The notes under the pieces were generated by a model. That model saw only the letters and a program-made list of their open reading frames with translations. It made no database searches and had not been told where the DNA came from. From positions 24,056,095 through 24,120,094 of the forward strand of contig NW_022145606.1 in assembly GCF_000002235.5 (NCBI RefSeq): a stretch of DNA of 64,000 nucleotides, written 5' to 3'. Shown in pieces: positions 36,259-48,179 of the stretch. Each line of letters begins with the position of its first letter. Positions within the stretch are counted from its first letter, which is position 1. The translations under genes were made by a program, and so were the position numbers. The stretch is from Strongylocentrotus purpuratus. Its lineage: Eukaryota; Echinodermata; Echinoidea; Camarodonta; Strongylocentrotidae.

Positions 36259-37314
36259 CTATTCAACGGAAAGATATTCAATGAGTCAAAGTCATGATAT
36301 GACATCTACATACCACACATACGTTACATAATATCTCTTTTTTTCCGGGGTGTCTACACAAACGAATGGAGAAAGTCTGAAATGATTCTTCATCCATGTG
36401 TGTGTTTATCAGTATTCTCAGTGCCATAGAATTTCCTGTCATATTTAAGTTACAACAAAAATGAGCAAAATCGAGTGGAAAAAGTAGGGAGGGGAGAGCG
36501 AGAGAGAGAAGGGTGATAAAGGAAGGAGACTGAAGAGGAGCCTGTATAAGGAATAAATAAATAGTGAGTAATAAGATAGTTATACATTTATAACTATGTT
36601 ATTGCAAATGAAATGTAATATTCACACACACACAACACACACGATTAAATTTGTTTCGTAATTTCCTTTTTTCTGATTAAGCATTGATTTGTATCAATAT
36701 CGCTGAATGTTTAAGTGGCATAACCCTGACAATATTTACCTTTAGTACACGTTCACTACCACCATCATGTCATCATCATCATTGTCATCATCTTAATCTT
36801 CATCATTATCATGATGATGATCATCATCATAATCATGAAGCACAACATCCGCCAGTACGCGCCAAGAGAACAACGGCCACTTAACTTTTCGTACGAGAAG
36901 AAGAATTCCCGACAAAAAGTAACAGTTTGGGTGGGCCTTGTCGGGAATTGTTTTATTTTTATAATGTGTGTGCCTGTGCGTGTGCTGTGCGTATGTGTGT
37001 GTGTATGTGTTCAGTTTGTGTGCGTGCGTGCTTGTGCGTACGTGTGTGCGTGAATGCGTTTTGTGCGTGTGTTTGTGTGTGTGTGTGTGTGTGTCTGACT
37101 GTCTTTGTGACTTGGCGCAAGCGAGATCTGGCAGTTTTGCAAAGATTGTCTGATGTTCAGTCATGCATGTAGAAATTCAAATAAAATTGATAAATAAAAT
37201 ACCTAAATGTACTGGGAGGATAACTCTATCAAGACATATCATGACACCCATGATTAAATATTCATACTCCAAACAATACAACTTATAAAAAGTGGGACAT
37301 ATTTTCTGACTCAC
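36259..37314. other. Upstream of visible exons; microsatellites
   Basis: No further exon of the gene recognised. Contents: purine-rich tract near 36484-36545, (CA)n at about 36623-36641, a CAT/ATG-rich tract at 36766-36836 and a long imperfect (GT)n tract at 36966-37095. The cysteine/valine-rich ORFs here are microsatellite translations. Confidence 0.6.
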
Positions 37315-37317
37315 TCT

Positions 37318-37400
37318 GTATAGCTGTATGCATGAATATATTCATAATCGTTTACTTTTAAACCCATGTTTGTACTAAGGTACAAACACTAAGGTACTAA
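37318..37400 (+). repeat. Isolated long-monomer satellite fragment
   Basis: TATAGCTGTATGCATGAATA, TTCATAATCGTTTACTTTT and ATGTTTGTACTAAGG parallel the long-unit segment TTGAATACATTCATGAACGT, TTATATAGTCCAAGTTTGTA and CTAAAGCAAACACT. Same orientation as the arrays, well diverged. Confidence 0.6.
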
Positions 37401-37799
37401 GCCACCTACACCATGAAATAAAAGAACCAAGAGGACATATCTATGAAAGTGAAATATATCAATCCTATTTAAAAAAAAAGGTATTTATTTATTTATTTAT
37501 TTCTAATCTTTTGACAGTGTAGCCCATTCACCAACAAGTAGTGGTCTTCCATGGGGCTCTGAATAAACATGAACATATTTACATCGTTTATTACGTTTAT
37601 ATAGAACAGTTTTTTAAAAAAAATACTCATTTGCAAAATAAACATATATATTAACCTAGTAAACAGTAATGTCAATAGGAAAATATTGATTAAGTCGCAA
37701 TTATTTGAATAAGTCATGTTAATATTACAGAACATGCACGTAGTGTATGTTCGGCTGAGCCATTCACAAATTAAAACTTTGTTTAAACAATCTCTTAAA

Positions 37800-40620
37800 T
37801 GAATTGGCAGAGGAAGCCGTTCTCAACGAATTATCTAGCTTATTCCATTCAAAACAATTGGGCTACACTTATAACAATCAGTGTGAAATCTAGGCACACG
37901 TAAACATCCACTGTCTATTTGCCTTGTATGATGCTCATGTACATCTTTAGGATTGATTAAGCCTATCTGAAGGTAAGAAGGTGCTAATTTATGAAAGCAT
38001 TTATATATCATCATAACGCGACTTAACTCAAACCGCTTGTCTTTCATTTGAGAATTGTGAACAACTCAGCCGATGGTGTGTCATATGTCTTGTTCAATAT
38101 TTTTTCTTGCGGCCCTCTTTTGAATTTTTTGCAGCTTAGTTGTGTGAGAATGAAATCTGTTCGACCATACAACAGAGCAGTAATCTAATCGTGGCAACAC
38201 TAGACTTTTATAAAGTAACTTAAAGGATTTTTGAGGAAAAAACTCTTTGCTCTCTTTATCGTGCTAATGTTTTACTGGGTAAGTTTACTTACGTTTTCGA
38301 TTTGTTTAGACCATTTCAATTCTTCATCTATCTAAAGCCCTAATCATTTGGTGAATTGAACTCTTTTGATCAAATTGCCATTTAATGAAATGGTAAAAAG
38401 ATCCAATTTTTTGAGATTAGCACGAGAGCCTATTAACATGACACAAGTTTTTTCAGTGTTAAGAACAAGACGATTTTCCTTAATCCATGCCATGACTCTG
38501 TTTAATGCAACAGTTAATTTTTCTTCCACAACAGTTGCATCATTTGCACTGACGGTAAGTGTCATAATTATCGTCAGCATACATATCTATGATACCTTCA
38601 GGAGTACATTCAGGTAGACTATATTGAAAACAAAAGGGAACCAAGAATTAAACCTTGTGGCACACCTAATTTGATGGTTGATGGATGCGACTTGGCTCCT
38701 TTGAATTGGGTCACTTGTTGTCGATCCCTAATATGTTTTGAACCAATAAATAGTCCTATTACTACAACCTATACAAGCTAGTTTATGTACAAGTAGCTCA
38801 TGGTCAACATTATCAAAAGCCTTACGAAGATCTATGAAGGTTACTCCAGAAATTTCTTTGTTATCAATATTCAACGACCATTGATTTACAAGTTTTGCAA
38901 CGGCAGTAGCTGTTGAATGTTTAGGTCTAAAACCAGACTGATTAGGGAGTTATAATTGATTCTCGTCCAAGAATTTCACTGAGTTTTTGGTGGACGGCCC
39001 TTTCTATAATTTTACTCACGATAAGTAATATTGAAATGGGGCGGTAATTATTCAAAGAAGAAATATCTCCAGATTTTAATATGGGTACTACCCGAGCCTT
39101 CTTCCATTCACGTGGAACAACTCCTGTAGACAGGGATTTGTTAATGATATCACAAAGAGACTCTGCGATAACATTCTTCGTCATCAGTAAAAGTTAACAG
39201 CTGATGTGATCTTCACCAGTTGCTTTATCTATACTCAGATTATCAATCTGTTTCAATACAAAATCCTCAGTAATCAAATTCAAATTAAATTGCGAATGAG
39301 TTGGACCAATATTATTGTCCTCGTCTACTCTCAGTTGAGACGTATTCCTTCACAGGTCCTTTGTAATCTTAGTAGCATTAGAAATGAAAAAGTCATTGAA
39401 AGCTTTAGCAATATTTGCATTGTCTAACACATTAGCACCATCAGCGTTTATGCTATTGGGAGAAATAGGTAATGACTTAGGCACAAGGTTTCTCAAACAT
39501 CTCCACATTTGCTTACTATTGTTATGATTTTGCATTATATTCTCTTTTCCTTTTCCTCATGAGATGAATAACTGTATTCTTTAGATATTTGTAGGTGTCC
39601 CAAAGATCATCACTTTTGTTAGCTGTAGCAGCTTTGAGAACTTTATCACGTTACGCCATAAGCTTAACAATGTCGTCAGATATTCATGGACATGCCTTTT
39701 TTTCTTATCCGCTTTTTACATACTGGTATGTGCTTGTTGATTATATTATTGAATAGAGTCAACCACATATCCGACGCAACATCAACATTATCTTTATCTT
39801 TTATGACCTGCTAAGGAGTACTTCTCAATTCACTGTAAAATTTCTCCTCGTCAAGATTTTTTATACGAGCGAAATTCTGCGTATTCAGATTTGTTATGGA
39901 TCTTTGAACTAAAATCGCGAATCGTATACACGAACTAATGATCACTTATGCTAGTTTCAAATATTCCCCATTCATTGTAAATTTCCTCGTCTGATACAAT
40001 ATCAAATCAATTAAAGTAGAAGAGGTATATGTAACTCTTGTGGTAGTATCAATTAGCTGACTTAGCCCGTACATATTTGTATAAAACATTAACTTTGCAG
40101 CATTTAGATCAAGTTGGTGTGGCATATGATCACAATTGAAATCACCTAAAATAATACAGCTTATATCTTCAGAGAGAACAGAGTCCAAATATCCGTCTAA
40201 TTCTTCAAAGAAATCAACGCGAAAATTTGGAGGTCTGTAAAACTCTCCAACCAGGATGGGAGATTTATTTGGATAATGCAATTCAAACCAAAGGCATTCT
40301 AAAGTAGATGATCTTTTATAATTGAACCTCTTGGATATATATACAGCCACACCACCACCATGTCTCGTACGGTATGTACGTAATAAAATATAATCATCTA
40401 TATACAATTCAGAATCATCAATCATGGAGTTGCAAAATGTTTCATTTAAACCAATAACATCAAATCATGCATTTCTCAGAAATAATCTAAGTTCGTCAAT
40501 CTTAGCAACTAAGCTATGAATATTCAAATGAGCAAATTTTAAGCCCCTGTTTCTAAACGGAGGAACTGAAGCACCTTCTAACTGTTTAATTTTACTCTTA
40601 TTCAGTTAATGATATTGTTC
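37800..40620 (-). pseudogene. LINE ORF2: AP endonuclease and reverse transcriptase, disrupted
   Basis: Reading 5' to 3': GLKFAHLNIHSLVAKIDEL near 40555, then GLNETFCNS (endonuclease glutamate box, 40435-40460); GGGVAVYISKRF and ILGDFNCDH in the long frame 39946-40425; a linker (39350-39535); WKKARVVPILKSGD and NNYRPISILL (RT, 38942-39184); GVPQGLILGSLLF (38630-38666); YADDNYD (38565-38581, the catalytic box); WIKENRLVLNTEKTCVMLIG (38344-38580); and LAPSYLQIGLI with WNKLDNSLRTASSANSFKR at the C-terminus (37800-38047). At least six frame changes or stops separate these blocks. Catalytic residues are still legible, so decay is moderate. Confidence 0.85.
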
Positions 40621-40799
40621 CTGAAGATTATGATGTAGTATACCAGTACCAGAGACAGAGTTTAACTGCATGTTGCCATGACGAGACGTAGATGCTCGTG
40701 CCACCCCTGTTGAGCTTTTGTCAGTGGAAGCATTGGAAGAGCATGTGCATATTTTAGTCTCCCTCTCGGTGCAATCATCTCAAAATCCTGCGTTGAAGA

Positions 40800-42047
40800 T
40801 CAAAAAAACTTTAGCGTAGGACTCTTGCTGAGTAGGTGTAGATGGCCCTTGAGGTCGCTCAATAAAGTGCGTATATTCGAGGCAAGAACGGCTTGTCCTG
40901 CCTTATTGATGTAAACCCCATTTCTGCCAAGGTGCCTGTCACCTATGTTATCGTTGTCAATGAAACCCCATCTCCTTTCACGGGCAGCTCTTTTCAATCG
41001 CCCATTTACCCCATCGACACTGCGCCTCTGGTGAACCGATTTCCATCTGCGGTGTAACACTAGACAAGCACATATCAGAGCCTTTTGCTGCAATCACGTC
41101 TGCTAAGGCTATGATGTCATCGATGGTGGATGTACTACCATTACCTTTCGACAAGTCATTTGACCCGACATGTAGAACGACGTCTCCCTTCGCCTTTACA
41201 CCCTCAGTAGCCTACTTAGAGGATATATCAGCCACCGTTGCCCCTGTGTTCGGATGGCAGACTACTCGATGTTTTCGGCTCAGGAGTCGGCCCTCGATGT
41301 GTTTGATCACCGAGTCGCCTTCGATGAAAACATCAGGCCCTTGTCGGAACTCATTGGTTTGGTCGCTCGTCGACATCGAAGTCGAAGACTTGGCGTCAGT
41401 ACCTTCGAAAACAGCATCGGGTACCTCCAACAAGCGGCGCTGGCGATGCCCATCTCAGTACTCTTTGATCTGGTCGCTCGTCGACATCGAAGTAGAAGGC
41501 TCGACGTCTATGCCTTCGAGGACAGTATCATGTAGCCCAGACAAGCGGCGTTAGTGATGCCCTACCCAGTACTTGTTGATCTGGTCACTAGTAGACATCG
41601 AAGTAGCAGGCTCAGCGTCAGTGACATGTTTATCCGCAAGGACATCGAACCTATTCTTCGTCTGGACGGTATAAACATTTCCTGGTCGCTTATCATACCT
41701 CGCAGGATTAACTCTTAAGATAGTTCCCACTATCCTATTGAGATCTATTCTCTCCTTTACCAGATCAGCGCTATCGAACTTATATTGAAAAGTTCATAGA
41801 GATCAGCTTGCTCACTATTCGTCTCCTGATTTCCTTTGTCATTATTCGCCTGATTGACATTATTGATCTGAGATTGATGGATATTGTCATTTAGTTCTTT
41901 ATCGATTGAACTGTGCAGCCTATTAACCAAAGTATCTTTTACACCCTTTTTATTTAGACCACGTTTCTGCAGTTCAGCTTTGAGTTCCTTCACACGGAGA
42001 CTTCTTACGTTAAAAGTGAAATTCAAAGAAAATCCCAAATATGTCAA
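40800..42047 (-). pseudogene. LINE ORF1: SAP-like motif, 37-residue repeats, SGNH esterase
   Basis: The N-terminal frame (41757-42047) contains RSLRVKELKAELQKRGLNKK, then GVKDTLVNRL, the spacing of a SAP DNA-binding motif (about residues 15-49). The middle (about 41600-41757) reads DSADLVKERIDLNRIVGTIL. Next comes a 111-bp in-frame repeat (STSMSTSDQ in each copy). The esterase follows: FIEGDSVIKHIEGRLLSRKH (block I, GDS), VVLHVGSNDLSKG (block III, GxND) and NIGDRHLGRNGVYIN (block V, DxxH). At least one in-frame stop (after ISSK) and a frameshift near 41090 disable it. In CR1-type elements ORF1 binds nucleic acid; an esterase is known but its role is unclear. Confidence 0.75.
41361..41610 (-). 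repeat. 111-bp in-frame repeat in LINE ORF1
   Basis: The string GGTCGCTCGTCGACATCGAA starts at 41361 and 41472, and a diverged third copy (GGTCACTAGTAGACATCGAA) starts at 41583. That is exactly 111 bp, or 37 codons. Each copy encodes TSMSTSDQ. Some copies contain a stop codon. Confidence 0.85.
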
Positions 42048-43394
42048 CTAATGTATCACTAGAAACTGGTAAGCTAACAGATGTCCTTCGTACAAGTTTT
42101 AAATACAAATACAACTACCTCTATAGCAGCTGGAATACACGAGAGATTTGCCGGAAAAAATAACGATGTTTTAATGACGTCACTATATGGACCAATACTA
42201 CCCAAGCAGACGACATCCCATTAAGAATGAACATAATTGCAAAGCTATTATTTGTCAAATTATAATGAGTTTAGTGTACATAAATGTAATGGCAAGTCAA
42301 ATCATTCAAAAGGGGATATGACCCGATTCTAATAACTAAAATCTTTTGCTTGTAAATACACAGGATAGGGGTTAATTAACAATCAAAGAAACCAGACATT
42401 CAAATCGAAACCCCCCCCCCCCCCCGGAATGATATTAAGGACGGCATTTGTTCCCTCTTCAAACGCCGAACCAGCTCCTGGCCGAACATACCACGGTGTG
42501 TGCAGCTGAATATAAAATTGCGTCTTATTTTGTTTACAAGCGACATTTTTATTTTTGTATCGCTGCATTTGTCATCAAAATAAAACCATGGGCGGGGTTT
42601 AGAGTGAGGCAATACATTATTCATTTAACCTGACGGTAGTGAAGTAAGAGAAAAAACTCAAGAGAAGATGAAAACACAGGCACTGAAAATGTGTGAGATG
42701 TCATTGGACATCGCCTGCTTGTGCAAATCATGTCCATACTGTGATCTCACACATCTCAGCAGCGTTCGGAGAGCTCTTCAGTTGCTATGTCGGGGCTGTA
42801 TTTAAGCGTTTTGTGATTTGTAATAATCATTAACTCGAATGTTTCCAAGCATTGAATTTTAATAACCTTGTCGAATCAAAGTTTCAACTTTGCAATAATG
42901 AAAATAAAGTTAGTTTTTAAAATCAATGAATATCTACTTTAACGATGGTCATTGTGACGTCATTTAATATAATTGTTCACCTGTTTGCTGAAAAGTACTG
43001 CGTTAACATCACTGCGTAATAAATACTGAGATAACTCACTAGCACACACTTGCGTTGTATCTTTGCGCTCACTTGCGCTATATACAAGATGAATTTTGCG
43101 TAAAGTGTTTATATTGCGATTTATGTTAACAAATCAAGAAAATAAATATTTACAAAATTGACCAAAATAACCGTATAAAATGGCCAAAATCTTTAAAAGT
43201 CTAAAAATTTGTGAAAAATAGATTACACATATCACCACTGTCCTTTCGTCGTCAGTTTGGTATAAAAAGTTTCCTTGAGTCCATTATTTGGCTGCAGAAA
43301 AGTGCATTTTCAGGAGCTCGTGAAAAAAACACGCCCATCTCTTTTGAAATTCAATTCGTCACAATTAATAATCCAATCAAAGATGGATATAATA
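42048..43394. other. Intergenic, poly-C tract, CRE palindromes, small hairpin
   Basis: No gene recognised. A C homopolymer of about 15 lies at 42411-42425. CRE-type palindromes TGACGTCA occur at 42175-42182 and 42955-42962. ATGTGTGAGAT (from about 42689) and ATCTCACACAT form a short stem. The first part may be LINE 5' UTR. ORFs here are short and overlapping. Confidence 0.5.
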
Positions 43395-43397
43395 AAG

Positions 43398-43508
43398 GAT
43401 GTGTGTGTGTGTGTTTGTGTGCGTGCGTGTGCGTGCGTGTGCGTGCATGTGTGTGCGTGTGTGTGTTTGTATGCGTTTGTGTATGTGTGTTTGTGTGTGT
43501 GTCTGTTT
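43398..43508. repeat. (GT)n microsatellite
   Basis: Imperfect TG/TGCG tract of about 110 bp immediately left of the satellite boundary. Overlapping ORFs are artefacts. Confidence 0.95.
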
Positions 43509-46500
43509 AAATGTCTTTGTTCAATGCACTGTTTTATTCCTCACCCAGTAAAGTGGAGATTATGAATCAATCGAGCAATTTCAGTAATTGTTCAATACAA
43601 AGTTTCCTTGTTTTTATAAAACCTTTCGGTTCATTTATATATTCATGAATTATAAAATATTTCTTATTTTTTTAAAAAATTAGGAAACATGAATACAATG
43701 AAAACGATTTAAAAAGATGACCAGAATATAGGAAGAAGTTATAATTGGCTGAAGATGGATACTTACTGACTATAAACGAAGACCAAGGGCAGAATAAAGT
43801 AAATGAAAAGAAATATTAGAATGACATATACAAACAATTGATGATCATCTTTTTCATTTCTCTTTCTGAACGATTGTGCACGAATATCTATTTTTAGCGA
43901 AGCACTACAGCTACTGCTCGTTAAAGTTAGGTAAATAAATAAAATCCAATTCCATTCCGAAACATTACCAAAAACAATATTGGTAATTAACGTAGTTAAC
44001 GTCGATTTATGAGGTACTATATGAAAAATACCCTTATATTTGTATAGTCGGGAGCTTAAATACATTCATGAACGTTTATATAGTTTTTGCTAAAGCAAAC
44101 ACTATAATCAAAAAACAGAAAAATCGAATGGAAATCCACAATATGTATGAAACATATACATCATTAGGGCTTACTCGCATTATCATCCATTTTGAATGAT
44201 AAATACGTAACTATACTAATCGAATATTGGTTTAAACTGCAAGGGAAGATCTACAAACTTATGCGTGATAAAATATGTTTCTATTTCTGAACATTTCCTT
44301 GTTATGATCAACTTCTCGGTTGATATATATATATATATATATTCATGAATTATAAACTCTTTCTTAATTTTAAAAGAATTAGGAAATGTGAATTTATGGA
44401 AAACGATTGAGAAAGGTGACCAGAATATATAAAGAAGCAATAATTGGATATAGAATTAATACTTACGAGCTATAAACGAAAACCAAGGGCAGAAGAAAGC
44501 AAATGAAGATAAATATTAAAATGACTTACATATACATATTGGGGCTCATATTTTTAATTTCTCTTTCTACGTGGGGTAGTACGAAATCGACTTTTCGAAG
44601 CCTTAATGACAATGTCCATGCTCTTATTTTTTACCGGGTATTTATGTTTTCAATGGTTTAGCAAACATGTCTTTATCATTGTGCACGAATATCGATTCTT
44701 AGCGAAGCATTTCAGCTACCACGTGTTAAAGTTAGGTAAATAAATCAAATCCGATTCCATTCTGAAACCTTAACAAATATTTTGCTAATGGTAATTTAAA
44801 AACAGATGGTTGGTAGTTAATGTCGATATGAGGTACAGTTTATACAATACCCATATATTTGTTATATAGTTTGGAGCTTGGATACATTCATGAACGTTTA
44901 TATAGAAAAATCGAATGGAAATCCCCAACATGTATGCAACATATTCATCATTTGGACTTACTTACATACTTACCCATTTTGAATAAGAACTACGTAATAT
45001 ACGAATATTGGTTTAAACTGCAAGGGCAGATCTGAAAACTTATGCGTGATAAAATACGATTCTGTTTCTTTACCTTTATGTCAGTTGTTTCTCTTTATTC
45101 CATTTTTTGTTCTTCAAATTGGTCATTTTTTCACTCAATTTTACGACTTTACTAGTTATTGACATGTTTTATGTTTCCAAACTACACTCATTATTTACCA
45201 CTGACACAAATCAAATTAAAGAAGTACAACACATTTCCATATGCGTACAAATATTTAAATCATATACATATAATAATCAACCATTAGAAAACATATGCAA
45301 ATTGTAAAATCGAGATTATGAATCAAATTAACAATTTAAGGTATATTTTTAATTCAACATTTCCTTGCTATGATAAACTTTTCGATTTATATATTTATAT
45401 TCATGAATTATAAACTCTTTCATAATTAAAAAATAAATAAAATCGGGAAATGAATAAAAAGGGAAAACAATTTAAAGAGATGACCAGAATATATAAATAA
45501 AGCCATAATTTGATGAAGAGTTATACTTACAACCTATGAACGAAAACCAAGGGCAAACAAAAAGCAGATAAAGAAAAAAGTATTCGAATGACCTATATAA
45601 AGAAATGGTGCTCATGACAATGCCCATGCTCTTTTTTTTACCTGGTATTTATGTTTTCAATGGTTTAGCAAACATTTCTTGATCATCGTGCACGAATGGC
45701 TATTCTTAGCGAAGCACTACAGTTGCTGCTCGTTAAAGTGTAATATTTTTCTAAATTGTATGCATTCACTTATTATTGACATGTTCTATGTTTCCAAACC
45801 ACACTCATTATTTACCACGGACACCAATCAAATTAAAGAACTACAACACATATCCATCTGCGTAAAAAAATTTCAATTATATACATATGATATTCATCTA
45901 TCAGAGAACATATGCAAATTGTAAAATCGAGTTTATGAATCAAATAAACAATTTAAGGTATTTTTTTCAATTCAAGATTTCCTTGTCATGATAAAACTTT
46001 CGGTTGATAAATATATATTTATAAATTATAAACTTTTTCTTAATTTTAAAAGAATAATGAATTGTGAATTTATGGAAAACGATTCAGAAAGGTGATCAGA
46101 ATATATAAATAAGTCATCATTGGATGTAGAATTTATACTCACGATCTATGAACGAAAACCAATGGCAGAAGAAAGCAGATAAAAATAAATATTAGAATGA
46201 CTTACATATACATATTGGTGCTCATCTTTTTAATTTCTCTTTCTACGTGGGGTAGTACGAAATTGACTTTTCGAAGCCTTAATGACAATGTCCATGCTCT
46301 TATTTTTACCTGGTATTTAAGTTTTCAATGGTTTAGCAAACATTTCTTGATCATCGTGCACGAATATCTATTCTTAGCGAAGCACTACAGTTGCTGCTCG
46401 TTAAAGTGTAATCTTATCCTAAATTGTATGCATTCACTTATTATTGACATGTTCTATGTTTCCAAACCACACTCATTATTTACCACGGACACCACTCAAA

Positions 46501-48179
46501 CAGGAACTACCACACATATCCATCTGCGTAAAAATATTTCAATTATATACATATAATAATCATCTATCAGAAAACATATGCAAATTGTAAAATCGAGATT
46601 ATGAATCAAATCAACAATTTAAGGTATGTTTTCAATTCAAGATTTCCTTGTTATGATAAACCTTTCGGTTCGTAAATATATATTTATAAATTATTAACTC
46701 TTTCTTAATTTTAAAATAATTATGAAATGTGAATTTATGGAAAACGATTCAGAAAGGTGACCGGAATATATAAAGAAGTCATAATTGGATGTAGAATTTA
46801 TACTTACAAGCTATGAAAGAAAACCAATGGCAGAAGAAAGCAGATAAAAATAAATATTAGAATGACTTACATATACATTTTGGTGCTCATCTTTTTAATT
46901 TCTCTTTCTACGTGGGGTAGTACGAATTAGACTTTTCAAAGCCTTAATGACAATGTCCATGCTCCTATTTTTAACGGGTATTTATGTTTTCAATGGTTTA
47001 GCAAACATTTATTTATTATTGTGCAAGAATATCTATTTTTAGCGAAGCACTTCAGCTACCGCTTGTTAAAGTTAGGTAAATAAATCAAATCAAATTCCAT
47101 TCTGAAACCTTAATTTTTTGCTTTCTAATGGTAATTTCAAAACAGATGGTTGGTAGTTAATGTTGATATGAGGTACAGTTTATACAATTCCCATATATTT
47201 GTTATATAGTTTAGAGCTTGAATACATTCATGAACGTTTATATAGTCCAAGCTTATACTAAAGCAAACACTATAATTTAAAAACAGAAAAATCGAATGGA
47301 AATCCCCAACATGTATGCAACATATTCATCATTTGGATTTACTTACATACTTACCTATTTTGAATGAGAACTACGTGATTATACTAATCGAATATTGGTT
47401 TAAACTGCAAGGGCAGATCTGAGAACTTATGCGTTATAAAATACGATTCTGTTTCTTTACCTTTATGTCAGTTGTTTCTCTCTTTTACCATTTCTCTATT
47501 CAAATTAGTATTTTTTTTTCAATTTTACGAATTTACTAGTTAGTAACATGTTGTATGTTTCCAAACTACACTCATTATTTACCACTGAAACAAATCTAAT
47601 TAAGGAACTACAACACATATCCATCTAAGTAAAATAATTCAGGTATATATATATTATAATCATCCATCAGATAACATATGCAAATTGGAAAATCGAGATT
47701 ATGTATCAAATGAACAGTTTCAGGTATTTATTTTAATTCAAGATTTCCTTGTTATGATAAACCTTTCGGTTCGTAAATATATATTTATAAATTATTAACT
47801 CTTTCTTAATTTTAAAACAATTATGAAATGTTAATTCATGGAAAACGATTCAGAAAGGTGACCGGAATATATAAAGAAGTCGTAATTGGATGTAGAATTT
47901 ATACTTACAAGCTATGAAAGAAAACCAATGGCAGAAGAAAGCAGATAAAAAAAATATTAGAATGACTTACATATACATTTTGGTGCTCATCTTTTTAATT
48001 TCTCTTTCTACTTGGGGTAGTACGAAATCGACTTTTCGAAGCCTTAATGACAATGTCCATGCTCCTATTTTTAACGGGTATTTATGTTTTCAATGGTTTA
48101 GCAAACATTTATTTATTATTGTGCAAGAATATCTATTTTTAGCGAAGCACTTTAGCTACCGCTTGTTAAAGTTAGGTAA

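Larger units (their letters stand above)
37482..42047 (-). mobile_element. Near full-length, degenerate CR1/L2-type LINE
   Basis: Minus strand. It runs from an ORF1 with a SAP-like motif and an SGNH esterase (42047 to about 40800), through ORF2 endonuclease and reverse transcriptase (about 40620 to 37800), to a 3' tail of (AAATA)n at 37482-37501. Both ORFs carry stops and frameshifts, so the copy is dead. An esterase in ORF1 is known for CR1-like LINEs, and the endonuclease is the APE type of that superfamily. The 5' boundary is uncertain; the 5' UTR may extend some hundreds of bases past 42047. The element lies directly upstream of the death-domain gene on the same strand. Confidence 0.85.

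Noticed and set aside
36811..37172. Cys/Val-rich ORFs
   Set aside because: Translation of the GT microsatellite in three overlapping frames.
43211..43565. ORFs of 96-99 codons
   Set aside because: The second half is a GT microsatellite, and no conserved domain is seen.
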